Positions 15,362-25,272 of a stretch of 40,454 nt of DNA are shown here, piece by piece (positions within the stretch are counted from its first letter, which is position 1; each line of letters opens with the position of its first letter). A model generated the notes under the pieces. That model ran no database searches, was not told where the DNA came from, and saw nothing but the letters and a program-made list of their open reading frames with translations. Origin of the DNA: an uncultured Alphaproteobacteria bacterium (GTDB taxonomy: Bacteria; Pseudomonadota; Alphaproteobacteria; Thalassobaculales; Thalassobaculaceae); assembly GCA_902578675.1 (NCBI GenBank), contig CACHDV010000010.1, positions 1 to 40,454 on the forward strand, written 5' to 3'. The position numbers and the translations under genes are program-made.

Positions 15362-18300
15362 ATGGACCGTCTTATAAATGTATCTATCGAAAGACCAATA
15401 GCGGTAATTGCCGCTGTTTTAATGGTCATAATGTTTGGATTCGTAGCCTTAGAAACCATTCCAATTCAATTAACGCCAGATGTGAATAGGCCTGTAATTA
15501 CGGTAACAACCCAATGGCCTGGAGCAGCACCTGCCGAGGTTGAGCGTGAAGTTGTAAATAGACAGGAGAAAGAACTCAAAGGTATAGAGGGCCTAGAGTC
15601 TATAGTCAGCCGCTCAGAAACTGGACGGGCCCGTGTAACGCTAGAGTTTTCTGTTGGTCAAGACATGACAAAAGCAGTGCTTCTTGTATCCAATAGATTA
15701 GATCGTGTAGGAAACTATCCAGCAGAAGTAAACGAACCATCCTTAAATACAGCCGGTTCAGAAGACAATGCCATTGCATGGCTGATACTAAGAAAACTAG
15801 AAGGCAACGAAACCAGTGTTCATAAATATTTTGATCTCGCAAAAGATTTCATAAAAGATCGTTTAGAACGAGTAAAAGGGATATCGGAGGTTCGCGTTTA
15901 TGGCGGCGCAGAACGAGAAATGCAAATAATCGTTAACCCGGAGAGCCTTGCACGTTACAAATTAACTATCCCAGATATTTTGAATACACTTCGGATGGCG
16001 AATGCATCCATTTCTGCAGGGGCGGTAGATGAAGGTAAACGTCGTTATGTAGTAAGAACAGAGGGAGACTTTGAAAGTATACGCTCTGTAAAAAATGTCG
16101 TGCTCAAGTCTACTAAAGATATAACCTCCGGCCGCATCACCAGAGTGAAAGTTGAAGATATAGCTGATGTAATTTTCGATTACAAAAAACCGGTATCGAG
16201 AATAAGGATGATGGGAGAACCGGCGATAGCTCTTCCGGTCTATAGAGAGACTGGGGCAAACGTTATAGAAGTGATGCGAGGAATAAGAAGTGCTGTCAGC
16301 GATATTAATGGAAACTTTTTAGCAGCTGAAAAACTAGTTTTGACCCAAGTTTATGACGAAACAACATACATAGATTCTGCCATTAATCTTGTTCAGCAAA
16401 ACATCTATGTCGGAGGAACTTTAGCAGCAATAGTCCTGCTTCTTTTTCTTCGGAGTGGCTCGGCCACGCTAGTCATTTCACTTGCAATTCCAGTATCAAT
16501 AGTAGGATCTTTTGTTGCGATGGCAGCTCTGGGCCGATCGATTAATGTTATATCTCTCGCGGGCCTCGCCTTTGCCATAGGTATGGTTGTAGACGCAGCT
16601 ATTGTTGTCCTGGAAAATATATTTCGCCTTCGACAAAATGGGCTCCCTATCACTAGGGCCGCTTTTGAGGGTGCAAATCAGGTTTGGGGCGCTGTTTTAG
16701 TTTCAGCATTAACAACAGTAATGGCATTTATACCAATTCTAATAATGGAACTAGAAGTCGGTCAATTATTCAGAGATATTGCTGTTGCGATATCGGTGGC
16801 AGTTTTATTGTCGTTGATCGTTTCCATCACGGTAATACCGGCACTTGCAAGTCGATTATTAAAAGGCAACGTTCAGGAAATAACGACGAAACGCCGCATC
16901 AATTTGATAGATCAGTCGGCATCGATGTTTGTAAGATATGTTCTAAATTTCACTCGCGCCGTCACAAGTAATCGAGGGATGGCTGCGAGTGCTGTAACAT
17001 CTGTGCTAATCGTTTCGGGCGTCATTACCGCTCTTCTCCTTCCAAAACTTGATTATTTACCAGACGGCAATCGTAATCTAATTATTGGCTACGTTATGCC
17101 TCCTTCGGGCTATAACTTAAAAACTATGACAGAAATTGCAACTAAGTCCGAGAAAGCGACTGAGCCACTATGGGACATCGAAGGAAAAGACAAAAAAGTT
17201 TCAGGCGATGAACCGTCTATCCAACGATTTTTTTTCGCGGCCTTTCGAGCAAATGCGATTATTGGAGCCGTAGCCACCGATCCATCTAGGATTGATGACT
17301 TAATACCAATTCTTGAACGGTCACTTTATTCAGAACCAAAAACTTTTGCCATAATGAGAAAAAGATCAATTTTTGGTCGAGGCATTGGGGGTTCGAGGTC
17401 AATTGACCTTGACGTTTCTGGAGGAAACCTGGAAGAAATAATCGCGATTGCTCAAAGAGCAGCGGGCAAACTCAGTAAAGTTCTTCCTCGACGAGAGGGT
17501 ACCCGGATGAGGCCTCGACCATCTTTGAGCCTAGGGGCTCCAGAAATACGGGTAAAACCCAATCCAACCGTTATAGCTGATAATAAGCTCTCTTCTAAGG
17601 GGTTGGGACTGACACTCGACGCCTTTAACGATGGATTGAGGGTGGCCGAAATAACAGTGGAGGGCGAGCGCCTTGATCTAACTATTAAAGGTCCAACTGA
17701 TCATATCCGCTCGACTCAGAATATAGAGGACCTGCCCATCGCAACAAAGGACGGCAAAATTATACCAACGAGTTCACTTGCTGATATAGAAATCACAAGA
17801 GGCCCCAGTGAAATAAGACACAAAGAACAATTGAGAACCATCACTTTACAAATAAACCCTCCCACGACTATGGCGCTAGAAACAGCCATGGAAAAGATAC
17901 AATTGTTTGTGATAAATGAGTTAAGGAATGAGGGTGTTCCCAACACGGTAAAACTTGAACTTTCAGGGACAGCAGACAAGCTAACGGAGACTTGGGATGA
18001 AATGGTATTAGACCTTTTAATTGCTCTAGTTATTGTGTATCTCGTAATGGCTGTTTTATTTGAGAGTTTTCTGTATCCACTAATTATAATTTTTTCAGTT
18101 CCTTTAGCCGCTGCAGGGGGCGTAATTGGATTAGTTATTTTAAGTTTATTCCAGCACCAAAATTTGGACATGTTAACGCTTTTGGGTTTCGTAATTCTTG
18201 TAGGAATTGTAGTTAATAATGCTATTTTGCTCGTCCATCAAACTCTTCATCAATTCCGGTCAGAGGGTTTGCGCGAAACAGACGCCATAATTGAAGCTAC

Positions 18301-18529
18301 ACGAAACAGAATAAGACCTATTTTCATGTCAACCCTCACTAGTGTTTTAGGGATGATGCCGCTGGTTCTTTTTCCAGGAGCTGGCGCAGAATTATATAGG
18401 GGTTTGGGTTCCGTTGTTATAGGTGGATTAACGCTATCGGCGGTTCTGACACTGATAATCATACCATCCTTGTTATCAATTTTTATGGTTCCTATTGAAA
18501 AGTATAACAAAAAACAGCAGGTGCTATAA
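15362..18529 (+). CDS. RND-family efflux pump, inner-membrane subunit
   Basis: This 1055-aa AcrB/HAE-type transporter couples proton flow to export of hydrophobic or amphiphilic compounds. It has TM1 (IAVIAAVLMVIMFGFVAL), a porter loop, TM2-6 from about residue 343, a second porter loop, and TM8-12 from about 890. In TM4 the AcrB Asp407-Asp408 pair is Asp411-Ala412 (MVVDAAIV), and in TM10 the Lys940 position is Asn952 (VVNNAIL). Such changes occur in whole RND subfamilies, so a working pump with a different proton relay is likely. It starts 9 bp after the adaptor stop and converges on the metallo-hydrolase gene 21 bp downstream. Substrate unknown. Confidence 0.94.
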   Translation: MDRLINVSIERPIAVIAAVLMVIMFGFVALETIPIQLTPDVNRPVITVTTQWPGAAPAEVEREVVNRQEKELKGIEGLESIVSRSETGRARVTLEFSVGQDMTKAVLLVSNRLDRVGNYPAEVNEPSLNTAGSEDNAIAWLILRKLEGNETSVHKYFDLAKDFIKDRLERVKGISEVRVYGGAEREMQIIVNPESLARYKLTIPDILNTLRMANASISAGAVDEGKRRYVVRTEGDFESIRSVKNVVLKSTKDITSGRITRVKVEDIADVIFDYKKPVSRIRMMGEPAIALPVYRETGANVIEVMRGIRSAVSDINGNFLAAEKLVLTQVYDETTYIDSAINLVQQNIYVGGTLAAIVLLLFLRSGSATLVISLAIPVSIVGSFVAMAALGRSINVISLAGLAFAIGMVVDAAIVVLENIFRLRQNGLPITRAAFEGANQVWGAVLVSALTTVMAFIPILIMELEVGQLFRDIAVAISVAVLLSLIVSITVIPALASRLLKGNVQEITTKRRINLIDQSASMFVRYVLNFTRAVTSNRGMAASAVTSVLIVSGVITALLLPKLDYLPDGNRNLIIGYVMPPSGYNLKTMTEIATKSEKATEPLWDIEGKDKKVSGDEPSIQRFFFAAFRANAIIGAVATDPSRIDDLIPILERSLYSEPKTFAIMRKRSIFGRGIGGSRSIDLDVSGGNLEEIIAIAQRAAGKLSKVLPRREGTRMRPRPSLSLGAPEIRVKPNPTVIADNKLSSKGLGLTLDAFNDGLRVAEITVEGERLDLTIKGPTDHIRSTQNIEDLPIATKDGKIIPTSSLADIEITRGPSEIRHKEQLRTITLQINPPTTMALETAMEKIQLFVINELRNEGVPNTVKLELSGTADKLTETWDEMVLDLLIALVIVYLVMAVLFESFLYPLIIIFSVPLAAAGGVIGLVILSLFQHQNLDMLTLLGFVILVGIVVNNAILLVHQTLHQFRSEGLRETDAIIEATRNRIRPIFMSTLTSVLGMMPLVLFPGAGAELYRGLGSVVIGGLTLSAVLTLIIIPSLLSIFMVPIEKYNKKQQVL

Positions 18530-18550
18530 AAGCGGTTTGCGACTTCGTTT

Positions 18551-19444
18551 TTAATTATCCCCGGCTTGAATTCCCGGGTAACAATTAATTGGGGTCTTTA
18601 AATAGGAAATGCCATTCCTCTCAACCTCAGGGAGCCTCCCTGCCCTCATATTAATTTGGATCGAAGGAATAATCATCTTAGGTAAACTGAGCCCAGCATC
18701 CCGCGCTTCTCGGACTGAGACAAACTCGGAAATTTGAACACCATCGTTAATGTGAATATTCTCTTCTTTTTGTTTTTCAATTGTTGTTTCCCATGCGATT
18801 GGGCGGCCGCCTGGTCCATAGTCATGACCAACGAAAACTTTTGTAGACTTTGGCAGTTGCAATAATCTTTGAGCCGAAGAGTATAAATCTCGGGCACTGC
18901 CCCCTGGGAAATCACATCTTGCTGTTCCAAAGTCTGGCATGAAAATACTATCACCAACGAAAAGCATATTTTCTATTAAAAAGCTATTACAAGCGGGCGT
19001 ATGGCCAGGCGTTGGAATAACTTCTATTGTCGCATCACCGAAAGGCAAGATTTGGTCAGGTTCTAGTAAACAATCAAATTCCGAGCCATCAAAACTGGGA
19101 CAAGGTGCATCATTATAAATTTTTGAAAAAATTTGTTGAACTTCTTTGATACGAGAACCTATAGCTATGGTTCCGCCAAGCTTAGACTTTAGATATTGCG
19201 CCCCGGTCACATGATCTGCATGCACATGGGTTTCGAATATCCATTGCAACTTGTGGTTGCAATCATTTATGACATTTTCGATTTGACGGCAAAAACGGAA
19301 GTCCAGTTCACCTGTCCAAATATTGAAGTCGGCTGCTGGGTCTATAATTGCAGCTACGCCGGAAGACTTTTCCAACAGAAGATATGTTATTGTCGAGGAA
19401 GCTTCGTGAACAAATGGTTGAACCTCTATATTTTTTGATGACAA
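18551..19444 (-). CDS. Metallo-beta-lactamase-fold hydrolase, persulfide-dioxygenase-like
   Basis: This 297-aa protein has the MBL metal motif THVHADH at residues 72-78 (His73, His75, Asp77, His78), then TPGHTPAC, GDSIFMPDFGTARCDFPGG and VGHDYGPGGRPIAWET. The GTARCDFPGG segment and the C-terminal QKEENIHI are typical of the ETHE1/Blh group, non-haem iron enzymes that oxidise glutathione persulfide to sulfite in sulfide detoxification. A thiol hydrolase of the glyoxalase II type is less likely, because the lysine/arginine pattern differs. The start is a TTG with AAGGA about ten bases upstream; no ATG fits. It stands alone, convergent with the RND pump. Confidence 0.88.
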   Translation of the reverse strand: MSSKNIEVQPFVHEASSTITYLLLEKSSGVAAIIDPAADFNIWTGELDFRFCRQIENVINDCNHKLQWIFETHVHADHVTGAQYLKSKLGGTIAIGSRIKEVQQIFSKIYNDAPCPSFDGSEFDCLLEPDQILPFGDATIEVIPTPGHTPACNSFLIENMLFVGDSIFMPDFGTARCDFPGGSARDLYSSAQRLLQLPKSTKVFVGHDYGPGGRPIAWETTIEKQKEENIHINDGVQISEFVSVREARDAGLSLPKMIIPSIQINMRAGRLPEVERNGISYLKTPINCYPGIQAGDN

Positions 19445-19547
19445 ATCTTTTAAATCCTTAGAATAATCTTTTTTGCAAACTAAATTAGCCTAGCTATAGT
19501 TTTTCATAATTTCCTGGGAAAACGCAATAAATTTTCTTAATTCGCCT

Positions 19548-19760
19548 TTATGTTCCTACCTTTTTTCCATAGAAGTCAGTCGTGGCAGGCGCTAACTTAT
19601 TTTCTTCACCAGGCAGCGAAAACTCGGGTAATTTATAGGCGGTCATGGACTCAAAGTGGTGGTCAATGTCTTCTAGAAACAAGTCACGGGTAATCTCGTC
19701 AACTAATCTCGGAACAGTAAGTTTCATTGCATTAATAGATGACCTACTTGTTTTGATCAT
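19548..19760 (-). CDS. Small protein downstream of the flavoprotein gene
   Basis: I do not recognise this 70-aa, acidic, soluble-looking protein. It has a helical centre (VDEITRDLFLEDIDHHFES), a proline-containing segment (YKLPEFSLPGEENKLAP) and ends GKKVGT. No membrane segment or signal peptide is seen. The ATG is preceded by GGGA at a usable distance. It follows the flavoprotein stop by 30 bp on the same strand, so it is likely the last gene of that operon and may be an accessory of the enzyme. Coding by chance cannot be excluded, but the composition is protein-like. Confidence 0.55.
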   Translation of the reverse strand: MIKTSRSSINAMKLTVPRLVDEITRDLFLEDIDHHFESMTAYKLPEFSLPGEENKLAPATTDFYGKKVGT

Positions 19761-19790
19761 CTATTTCCCGATCTAGCATTTGCATTTTGA

Positions 19791-21731
19791 TTAAAGAGAA
19801 TCTGCGATCGCATGCCCATTTTGAATAGCCGTCATCAAATTTCTTGGCGATCGGCAGTCACCAATCTTCTTTACAAGTGTGTCATCCAATTCATCAGCCA
19901 ACTCATCATTTGAAATACGGGGTGTCGAATAAACCAACAAATCTACATCCGATATATCATTCTCCATCGCATTATAGGGGTTCTTAACTGTCACAATTCT
20001 ATCAATGAAACTTATTACTTGCTGCGCCGGTTGAATCTGAATATTAGCGCCATACAGCCGCCTGAAGACACCAATTGCACTGCAATGGTTTACGCTTGCC
20101 GCTACTCTAGGGCGCGATGTTAGCAATATCACATTCTTAAAATTTTGGGCCATTAGGTCTGCTACACCATATGTCGCAGCAGTGCCATCTTCGTCGATCA
20201 AAACAGCTGTCTCACCATTCAACTTTTCTGACTGTATTACGTATTCCCGAGCCGAAAGGACTCTGTCTTCCCTTTCCAGGTCACTAGGCAAGCGATGGTT
20301 AGCTCCTGTAGCAAGCAAAACTACATCACCACCAAAGTCAACTACATCACTAGCACTCACTTTGTAGTTTAAGACATATTCGACTCCGTATTTTTCTCCA
20401 GAAAAAACTTGGTGTTCTATAATTCGCCGCATTTCTTGACGCCCTGGCAGTCTAGACTCTAGCAACAAACCACCGCCCAATTCCGATGCAGAACTGAAGA
20501 GAGTTACGCCATGACCTTTAGCGGCGGCTACCCACGCTGCTTCAAGACCAGATACGCCACCTCCAACAATCATCACCCTTTTTGAAAAGCTTGCAGGTTC
20601 CGGAAGCCGAAAGGCCTCGTTTACTTGACCAATGAAACCATTATGATGCTCTGCGAGCGGTTTACCTAGATGCACTTCACCCCAAGAAAAATTATCATAA
20701 ACGCACGGTCGAATATCTTGTGATTTTCCCAAACGAGCTTTTTCAGGCCAAGCGGGATCTGTGATTAGAGCTCGTGACATACCCACCAGGTCGCCAAATC
20801 CTTCTTCGATAATTCTATTAGCTAGACTGGGCTCTCCTATCCGACCTAATGCCATTACCGGTACATTACCGGATACTGATCGCATTTTTTTATGTAGCTC
20901 AATAAAAGCACCCTGGTCAAAGTACATATCTGGAACATGGTTCTCCAAGCTTAAACTAAAATTGCCTTGACCGTATGCGAAATAATCAAAGTAACCCGTC
21001 TTTGACAATCGAGTTGTTATTCTCACCGCCTCGTCGGGGCAGACCCCGCCTGGGACACCTTCATCCGCTGGCATCTTGAGTCCAATAATAAAATCTTGCC
21101 CACATTTTTCCCTAATACCTTCTGCTACTTTTCGAACGAAAAGTGTCCTAGCTTCGAGATCACCTCCAAATATGTCTTCTCGATTGTTCGATGCTGGCGA
21201 CAAAAATTGCATGATTAAATAGCCATGTGCCCCATGCAATTCAACACCATCGAAACCGCAGCCTGACAACCTTTTTGCCGTTTCAATATATGACTCTGCA
21301 ACGCGGAGCACCTCCTCCGTCGTCATTACATGTGGTACAGTTCCGCTATATGGATCCGGGAGATTCGATACCCCAATTGGTGATTTTGTTGGATGCCACA
21401 ATTGTTGTCGCCCCGGGTGCCATAGTTGACCAATTATTAAGGCGTCTTCTTTGTGCACATCGTTAGCGATCAGTTTGAAACCAGCTTCATTTGTTGGATC
21501 AAACCCTGTGATTGTTGAGGATTGTGCGATTGCCTCGGGGTCCACAGCAATGACTTCCGTAACAAGCATCGCAGCTCCGCCCCGTGCTCGCTCCAATAAA
21601 AAATTATGCCATGGCTCTGTGATTTTATTATTTTGTGCGAAATTTGTCACGGTAGCACATAAACAAATTCTATTTTTTAATGTCTTTTTACCAACTTTTG
21701 TCGCTGAAAAGAGAGATGGAAATCTTAACAC
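19791..21731 (-). CDS. NADH:flavin oxidoreductase, TMADH/dienoyl-CoA-reductase-like, without Fe-S cysteines
   Basis: This 646-aa flavoprotein has an N-terminal Old-Yellow-Enzyme TIM barrel (LFSATKVGKKTLKNRI, then GFDGVELHGAHGYLIMQFLSP with His166 and His169, and VGMSRALITDP) and a C-terminal dinucleotide domain (VMIVGGGVSGLEAAW, then LLATGANH). Relatives oxidatively demethylate amines or reduce dienoyl-CoAs, passing electrons through FMN, a 4Fe-4S cluster and FAD/ADP. Here the cluster segment begins RPCVYDNFSWGE: Cys343 is kept but the other three cysteines are absent, so the usual cluster cannot form. The start is GTG 21731, with AGAGGT six bases upstream and the family's LRFPSLFS next; a TTG 25 codons earlier is less likely. 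It lies downstream of the amidotransferase-like gene. Confidence 0.88.
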   Translation of the reverse strand: MLRFPSLFSATKVGKKTLKNRICLCATVTNFAQNNKITEPWHNFLLERARGGAAMLVTEVIAVDPEAIAQSSTITGFDPTNEAGFKLIANDVHKEDALIIGQLWHPGRQQLWHPTKSPIGVSNLPDPYSGTVPHVMTTEEVLRVAESYIETAKRLSGCGFDGVELHGAHGYLIMQFLSPASNNREDIFGGDLEARTLFVRKVAEGIREKCGQDFIIGLKMPADEGVPGGVCPDEAVRITTRLSKTGYFDYFAYGQGNFSLSLENHVPDMYFDQGAFIELHKKMRSVSGNVPVMALGRIGEPSLANRIIEEGFGDLVGMSRALITDPAWPEKARLGKSQDIRPCVYDNFSWGEVHLGKPLAEHHNGFIGQVNEAFRLPEPASFSKRVMIVGGGVSGLEAAWVAAAKGHGVTLFSSASELGGGLLLESRLPGRQEMRRIIEHQVFSGEKYGVEYVLNYKVSASDVVDFGGDVVLLATGANHRLPSDLEREDRVLSAREYVIQSEKLNGETAVLIDEDGTAATYGVADLMAQNFKNVILLTSRPRVAASVNHCSAIGVFRRLYGANIQIQPAQQVISFIDRIVTVKNPYNAMENDISDVDLLVYSTPRISNDELADELDDTLVKKIGDCRSPRNLMTAIQNGHAIADSL

Positions 21732-21855
21732 TATTTGACCTCTAACTTTTTTTATGAATTTTCTCGCATAATAAGACACGACCGACGATAATTTTACAAG
21801 ATGCAAGAAGATTGGCTATGTTGCATTAAACCGTCTTTGTGTCTAAAAACAAAAA

Positions 21856-22575
21856 CTAGTCGTTAGCTGTAACTTTGACTTGGCTGCCAAAAAGCTTAAA
21901 GCGATCCAGCAACGATCTCCCCCACAAGTCGATCTTTTCACTAAAGAGCTCCCAGCCCTTGATATGAGCCTGCCTAGGTTGCGCCCCTGGACGGTTCAGC
22001 CTATGAGCACCATGCATAGTCCATCGGTCTATCATGTCGCGTGTTATTTCTGGATGGAATTGCGTGGCGATAGCATAATTGTTATAGACGAAAGCCTGAT
22101 TTGGAAAAATATCGCCCGTTGCTATTAGAGTTGCGGTTGAAGGGGTATCAAACCCTTCTCTATGCCATTGATAGAATATATTAGAATCTAGAAACCAATC
22201 CTTACCTGCTTCCGTCGGGTAAATACGTGTGTAACCAGACTCTATATGACCGTCAGCATGAGGTTTTACATCCGCCCCTAGCACCCTCGCCAAAATCTGA
22301 CCACCAAGGCAGAGGCCCAGGAAAGGGATTTCCGCTTTTAAAACCCTTGGGACAAAATCCAACTCTTTCTTGATACCAGGCATCCAACAGTCATTTGCGC
22401 TCATTGGCCCGCCAAAAATTACAACCGCAGCATAGCTATCTAACTCTTTTGGCAATTCGTCACCCAAACAGGGACATCGTCTGTCAAACTTGTAACCCCG
22501 TTCGTCAAAGAGGTACCCAATATGACCTGGAACAGATTTTTTTTGATGTACTATTAAAAGAACAGTATCTTGCAT
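21856..22575 (-). CDS. Class I glutamine amidotransferase-like protein
   Basis: This 239-aa cytosolic protein has the class I GATase triad: Cys89 in LGLCLGGQILA, and His174/Glu176 in QFHPEIT. The VVIFGGPMSAND segment forms the oxyanion region. Class I domains hydrolyse glutamine and hand ammonia to a synthetase domain, but stand-alone members may also cleave gamma-glutamyl bonds or act on other amides. No synthetase partner is seen. It starts 7 bp after the stop of the phosphoribosyltransferase-like gene, so the two are tightly linked, and it precedes the flavoprotein. About 35 residues after the Glu form a C-terminal tail. Substrate unknown. Confidence 0.88.
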   Translation of the reverse strand: MQDTVLLIVHQKKSVPGHIGYLFDERGYKFDRRCPCLGDELPKELDSYAAVVIFGGPMSANDCWMPGIKKELDFVPRVLKAEIPFLGLCLGGQILARVLGADVKPHADGHIESGYTRIYPTEAGKDWFLDSNIFYQWHREGFDTPSTATLIATGDIFPNQAFVYNNYAIATQFHPEITRDMIDRWTMHGAHRLNRPGAQPRQAHIKGWELFSEKIDLWGRSLLDRFKLFGSQVKVTAND

Positions 22576-22581
22576 GGATCT

Positions 22582-23760
22582 CTATTTTGATAAGAGAAAT
22601 TCTCTTCCTATCTTTACTCTCGATTCTCCATCATAGTCAATGATATCCGCAGTTGCATAGGTTTCACTCCAATTATCCGGTAGATAAGACCCAGTCCCTA
22701 TCATGTCGATGGGAGCTTCTGCTAAAGCCATAATCCGACATTTCTCAGGAGAAAAACCGCTCGATCCCACTATTTTTGCTCTTGAAAATCCAGCCGCATT
22801 GAGTGTCTCACGAAGGTGCCAAATAGCTGCAGCAGAGACGCCGGTTCCGATAAGATGCCGCAATTCTGTATCGGATCTATAGCCACGAATTGCTCTAGTC
22901 GCATTTCTTTCCAAAACCGCGTAGGATTTGGACATGTCGAGGCCTTCAACATAACGTCCGCCATGAGTATCAAGACGCAACGAAAGTTGGCCATTTTCCA
23001 ATAGATTTGGAAATCGCTTGCAAACGGCTATTGCGTCCGAGATTTCTTTACCAAAATAATCTACTAAAACCGTCAGGTTTGTATCTGGATGAGTTTCATA
23101 GAACATTTCGGCTGCTCGGATAGTTGATCCTGCATAGCCAACAAGGGCGTGCGGCATTGTACCAAAACCTGTTTCCTGTCCAAAGAAATGAGCTGTATCG
23201 TCTGTGGCGTTACCCACAAAACCAATTGCCCCCACTTTGTTTTGAGCTTTCTTTGATCCTACACTTGCGCCATATGCCATTAATTCTGCCATATCAGCGC
23301 CTGCGCAATGTCGGGCATCCATTGCAAGAAATGCTGTTCTAGGTAATTCGACACACATCACGTAAGAATTATAAGCAGCCACACACGAAGAACCTAGTTT
23401 TTGGAGAAATTGCGTTTCTAAATCAACAAGATGAAATAGTGAACCAGTTATGTAGACTATGGGTTCACCAGCCCCTACCCACGACCCTTCTTTGTATTTT
23501 AGGTTGATTTTAAAAGAAGTCTGACGCTCTTTCGCCATTAACTGTAACCAATCGATAGCTAATTGAGGAGCACTTGTAACAGGTCGTCGCATGAAAACTG
23601 CATAGGTTACGGAGGTATCGCCAAATTTCTCCACGATATCCTTAGTTCTTAGAAAATATTTATCCGCAAAACGACCAATCGACCCGCTATCTGGCGACAG
23701 AGCCACTCGAGCGATCTTCTTTACCCCATGTCCTTTTGAGCTCTGATGTTTATTCCGCAT
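22582..23760 (-). CDS. Nicotinate-phosphoribosyltransferase-like enzyme
   Basis: This 392-aa protein resembles the short nicotinate phosphoribosyltransferases of the quinolinate-PRT fold (archaeal type), which join nicotinate and PRPP to nicotinate mononucleotide in NAD salvage. Seen are DKYFLRTKDIVEKFGDTSVTYAVFMRRP, EGSWVGAGEPIVYITGS (the N-terminal sandwich), MDARHCAGADMAELMAYGASVGSKKA, GTMPHALVGYAG, LRLDTHGGRYVEG and the end GTGSYLPD. The ATG at 23760 is chosen; a TTG six codons earlier is possible. It lies 65 bp after the class II DAHP synthase and before the amidotransferase-like gene. In this setting it may act on another pyridine or carboxylate; only the family is firm. Confidence 0.87.
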   Translation of the reverse strand: MRNKHQSSKGHGVKKIARVALSPDSGSIGRFADKYFLRTKDIVEKFGDTSVTYAVFMRRPVTSAPQLAIDWLQLMAKERQTSFKINLKYKEGSWVGAGEPIVYITGSLFHLVDLETQFLQKLGSSCVAAYNSYVMCVELPRTAFLAMDARHCAGADMAELMAYGASVGSKKAQNKVGAIGFVGNATDDTAHFFGQETGFGTMPHALVGYAGSTIRAAEMFYETHPDTNLTVLVDYFGKEISDAIAVCKRFPNLLENGQLSLRLDTHGGRYVEGLDMSKSYAVLERNATRAIRGYRSDTELRHLIGTGVSAAAIWHLRETLNAAGFSRAKIVGSSGFSPEKCRIMALAEAPIDMIGTGSYLPDNWSETYATADIIDYDGESRVKIGREFLLSK

Positions 23761-23825
23761 AATGCTACCCAATCCCAATCTAAATATGTAGGCCGAGTAA
23801 TTTTTAAGGCTATCAACTTTTTAAC

Positions 23826-25220
23826 CTACGAAACTGCTGCCATATTCGGGAAGTGTTTCTCTTTAGAAAAGTTTTCTTTCAGCATATCGGCAATAAGGAA
23901 AGCTAATTCAAGTGCTTGTGAAGCATTCAATCGAGGATCACAGTGTGTATGATACCTGTCGCCGAGCGAGACTTCGTTTATAGCCTGCGCTCCACCTAAA
24001 CATTCTGTCACATCCTGACCGGTCATTTCAAAATGCACTCCACCAGCGTAAGTTCCTTCCGCGGCATGTATTTCGAAAAACTGTTTTACTTCTGATAAAA
24101 TGTTATCAAACGGCCTTGTTTTATATCCATTAGAAGATGTTATTGTATTTCCATGCATTGGGTCACACGACCAAACAACGTTCTTACCTTCTTTTTGGAC
24201 TTCCCTTATTAGAGCCGGTAGGTTCGCTCCGATATTTTCGGCCCCCATCCTACAAATCAAGGTTAGTCTACCAGATTCATTGCCCGGGTTTAATTTTGAG
24301 ATCAATGAAATTAATTCTTCAGCCGCCAAACTGGGTCCGCATTTAAGACCTATAGGGTTTTTTATTCCGCGCATATATTCAACATGCGCTCCGTCCACCT
24401 GCCGCGTACGATCACCAATCCAAATCATATGAGCTGAAGTACTATACCAACCTTTGTCATCTGTTATGGTGTCTTGTCGAGTCATAGACTGCTCATACCC
24501 AAGCAAGAGAGCCTCATGAGAAGTGTAAAAATCTGTTTCCCGAAGCTGTCTAATTGAGTCGGAAGTCAGCCCGCAAGCTTGCATGAACCTAAGGGCCTCA
24601 TCCAATCTTTGTGACAGCTTCTCATAGCGTTCACCTTGAGGAGAGTTAGACACAAAACCTAGTGTCCACCGGTGAATTTCTTCTAGGTTCGCAAATCCAC
24701 CTTGAGCGAAAGCTCTTAATAAATTCAGCGTCGACGCCGACTGATTATATGCTTTCAAGAGGCGCCCCGGATCCGGCTTTCTTTTTTCGGGCTCAAATTC
24801 GATTGAATTTACTATATCGCCTCGATAGCTGGGTAACTCTTGATCTCCCTGTTTCTCCACAGGACTAGATCTAGGTTTTGCAAACTGACCGGCCAATCGG
24901 CCAACCTTTACAACTGGAAGACCGCCGCCAAAAGTGAGGACAAGTGCCATCTGCAAGAGAACGCGAAAGGTATCCCTAATATTATTGGCTGAAAATTCTG
25001 CAAAGCTTTCCGCGCAATCCCCGCCTTGTAATAGAAACGCTTGGCCAGATGCTACCCGCGCTAGTTCGGATTTAAGCTTCTGCGCTTCACCTACGAAAAC
25101 CAGCGGTGGAAATGAAGCGATCTGTGACTCGACCCTTTCTAAATATTCAACATCAGGGTAATCAGGCATTTGCAAGGCCTGCTTAGTTCGCCAAGAATGA
25201 GGTTGCCATGAGCTAGACAT
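23826..25220 (-). CDS. 3-deoxy-7-phosphoheptulonate synthase, class II
   Basis: Class II DAHP synthase condenses phosphoenolpyruvate and erythrose 4-phosphate, the first step of aromatic amino-acid synthesis. The 464-aa protein begins [14 protein letters not shown], then [23 protein letters not shown], the YKGGP-like ISTLNPG region, [11 protein letters not shown] (metal-binding His) and [15 protein letters not shown], ending with [15 protein letters not shown]. These are the standard class II signatures, with length as usual. The ATG has GGAGAG upstream. It heads a minus-strand run that continues into the phosphoribosyltransferase-like gene; whether they share a transcript is unclear. A short hairpin lies in its leader (25273-25293). 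Confidence 0.95.
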   Translation of the reverse strand: MSSSWQPHSWRTKQALQMPDYPDVEYLERVESQIASFPPLVFVGEAQKLKSELARVASGQAFLLQGGDCAESFAEFSANNIRDTFRVLLQMALVLTFGGGLPVVKVGRLAGQFAKPRSSPVEKQGDQELPSYRGDIVNSIEFEPEKRKPDPGRLLKAYNQSASTLNLLRAFAQGGFANLEEIHRWTLGFVSNSPQGERYEKLSQRLDEALRFMQACGLTSDSIRQLRETDFYTSHEALLLGYEQSMTRQDTITDDKGWYSTSAHMIWIGDRTRQVDGAHVEYMRGIKNPIGLKCGPSLAAEELISLISKLNPGNESGRLTLICRMGAENIGANLPALIREVQKEGKNVVWSCDPMHGNTITSSNGYKTRPFDNILSEVKQFFEIHAAEGTYAGGVHFEMTGQDVTECLGGAQAINEVSLGDRYHTHCDPRLNASQALELAFLIADMLKENFSKEKHFPNMAAVS

Positions 25221-25272
25221 TTTCTACTCTCCACGGGATCTTGATAATCACTAACATTTTAAAAACGATGCG

